Shown: positions 6,453-6,768 of the stretch, one piece after another | How the letters are laid out: every line of letters begins with the position of its first letter | Numbering within the stretch: the stretch's first letter is position 1 | Assembly: GCA_910578765.1 (NCBI GenBank) | Contig: CAJTRW010000045.1 | Span: 1-6,768 of the forward strand | Source: an uncultured Christensenella sp. | GTDB taxonomy: Bacteria; Bacillota; Clostridia; Christensenellales; Borkfalkiaceae | DNA length: 6,768 nucleotides | Direction of reading: 5' to 3' | The notes under the pieces: model-generated | The model's input: only the letters and a program-made list of their open reading frames with translations | What the model was told of the DNA's origin: nothing | Databases searched by the model: none | Program-made: the position numbers and the translations under genes

Positions 6453-6524
6453 GGAGAGATGGCAGAGCGGTAAGCACACAGTGCTTCGGTACGACGAATG
6501 CTCCGCATTCGCCCGCTCCTCTTC
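6453..6524 (+). pseudogene. tRNA-Ser-derived quasi-palindromic element (rearranged tRNA fragment)
   Basis: The first 19 nt (6453-6471, GGAGAGATGGCAGAGCGGT) equal nt 1-19 of the tRNA-Ser gene 90 bp downstream. After a 23-nt insert (6472-6494), CGAATGC (6495-6501) equals tRNA nt 20-26. The reverse complement of 6501-6518 matches tRNA nt 13-30 at 16 of 18 positions. It has no anticodon arm, T arm or CCA, so it cannot be a working tRNA. Predicted fold: GGAGAG (6453-6458) with CTCTTC (6519-6524), GAGCGG (6465-6470) with CCGCTC (6513-6518), hairpin AAGCAC-ACA-GTGCTT (6472-6486), and hairpin CGAATGC-TCC-GCATTCG (6495-6511). It may be an inert rearrangement, a structured leader in the tRNA precursor, or an assembly artefact. 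Confidence 0.6.
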
Positions 6525-6542
6525 TTAAAACTTAATAATCTT

Positions 6543-6630
<88 letters not shown>

Positions 6631-6658
6631 AGAGCAATCGCGTTCTAACGCCGACAAA

Positions 6659-6768
6659 ATGCAGTACATTTTCATTAACGGACTTGCGGGATTTGTCACA
6701 AGGTGGCAACCCAAGCCGCTAACGTATGAAAACAACTACAATGTTCGGGAAAACGGAAAGTTCGTCAG
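6659..6768 (+). CDS. Possible 5' end of a gene running off the window
   Basis: From the ATG at 6659 the frame stays open to the window end (36 codons, beginning [17 protein letters not shown]). There is no Shine-Dalgarno, no clear promoter and no family I recognise, and 36 open codons can arise by chance. It starts 28 bp after the tRNA. The downstream sequence would decide whether it is real. Confidence 0.2.
   Translation, partial: MQYIFINGLAGFVTRWQPKPLTYENNYNVRENGKFV

Noticed and set aside
6453..6524. A second functional tRNA gene
   Set aside because: The acceptor and D-arm sequence match tRNA-Ser, but there is no anticodon arm, T loop or CCA end.
6656..6672. AAAATG-CAGTA-CATTTT as a terminator after tRNA-Ser
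   Set aside because: Only six AT-rich pairs and no following T-run; too weak to call.

Overview
The window looks like chromosomal sequence from an uncultured clostridial-type Firmicute. The evidence is a SAM-I-family riboswitch ahead of metK, consensus TTGACA/TATAAT promoters with 17-bp spacers, a ComF-type competence protein, an ABC-F ATPase and mid-range GC. The taxonomic placement is inference; there is no rRNA gene or other phylogenetic marker beyond the proteins.

Layout: two back-to-back transcription units diverge from about 3820. Leftwards (minus strand) run a PflX-type radical SAM protein (2933-3784), an ABC-F ATPase (1044-2927, 5 bp after the previous stop) and an unrecognised four-helix membrane protein (8-1033, 10 bp after the previous stop). 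The radical SAM gene has a TATAAT box only 6 bp before its ATG, so its mRNA is probably leaderless. The membrane protein gene may have a similar arrangement of its own.

Rightwards (plus strand) a near-perfect extended -10 promoter drives a SAM-sensing leader, followed by a GNAT acetyltransferase (3996-4448), metK (4475-5617) and a ComF-like phosphoribosyltransferase (5610-6344, overlapping metK by 8 bp). The leader is an S-box aptamer with little or no P4 helix. Its expression platform can be read directly: an antiterminator competes with a perfect 10-bp terminator, and the terminator's 3' arm is also the Shine-Dalgarno of the first gene. SAM should therefore switch off its own synthesis together with an acetyltransferase and a DNA-uptake-type protein.

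Right end: a strong promoter starting at the base after the comF stop faces a tRNA-Ser(UGA) gene (6543-6630). Between promoter and tRNA lies a tRNA-Ser-derived quasi-palindrome (6453-6524): direct copies of tRNA nucleotides 1-19 and 20-26 split by a 23-nt insert, then an inverted copy of nucleotides 30 to 13. The last 110 bases contain only a weakly supported open frame that runs off the window.

The two most distinctive signals are the compact dual-control SAM switch and the tRNA-derived fold-back element.
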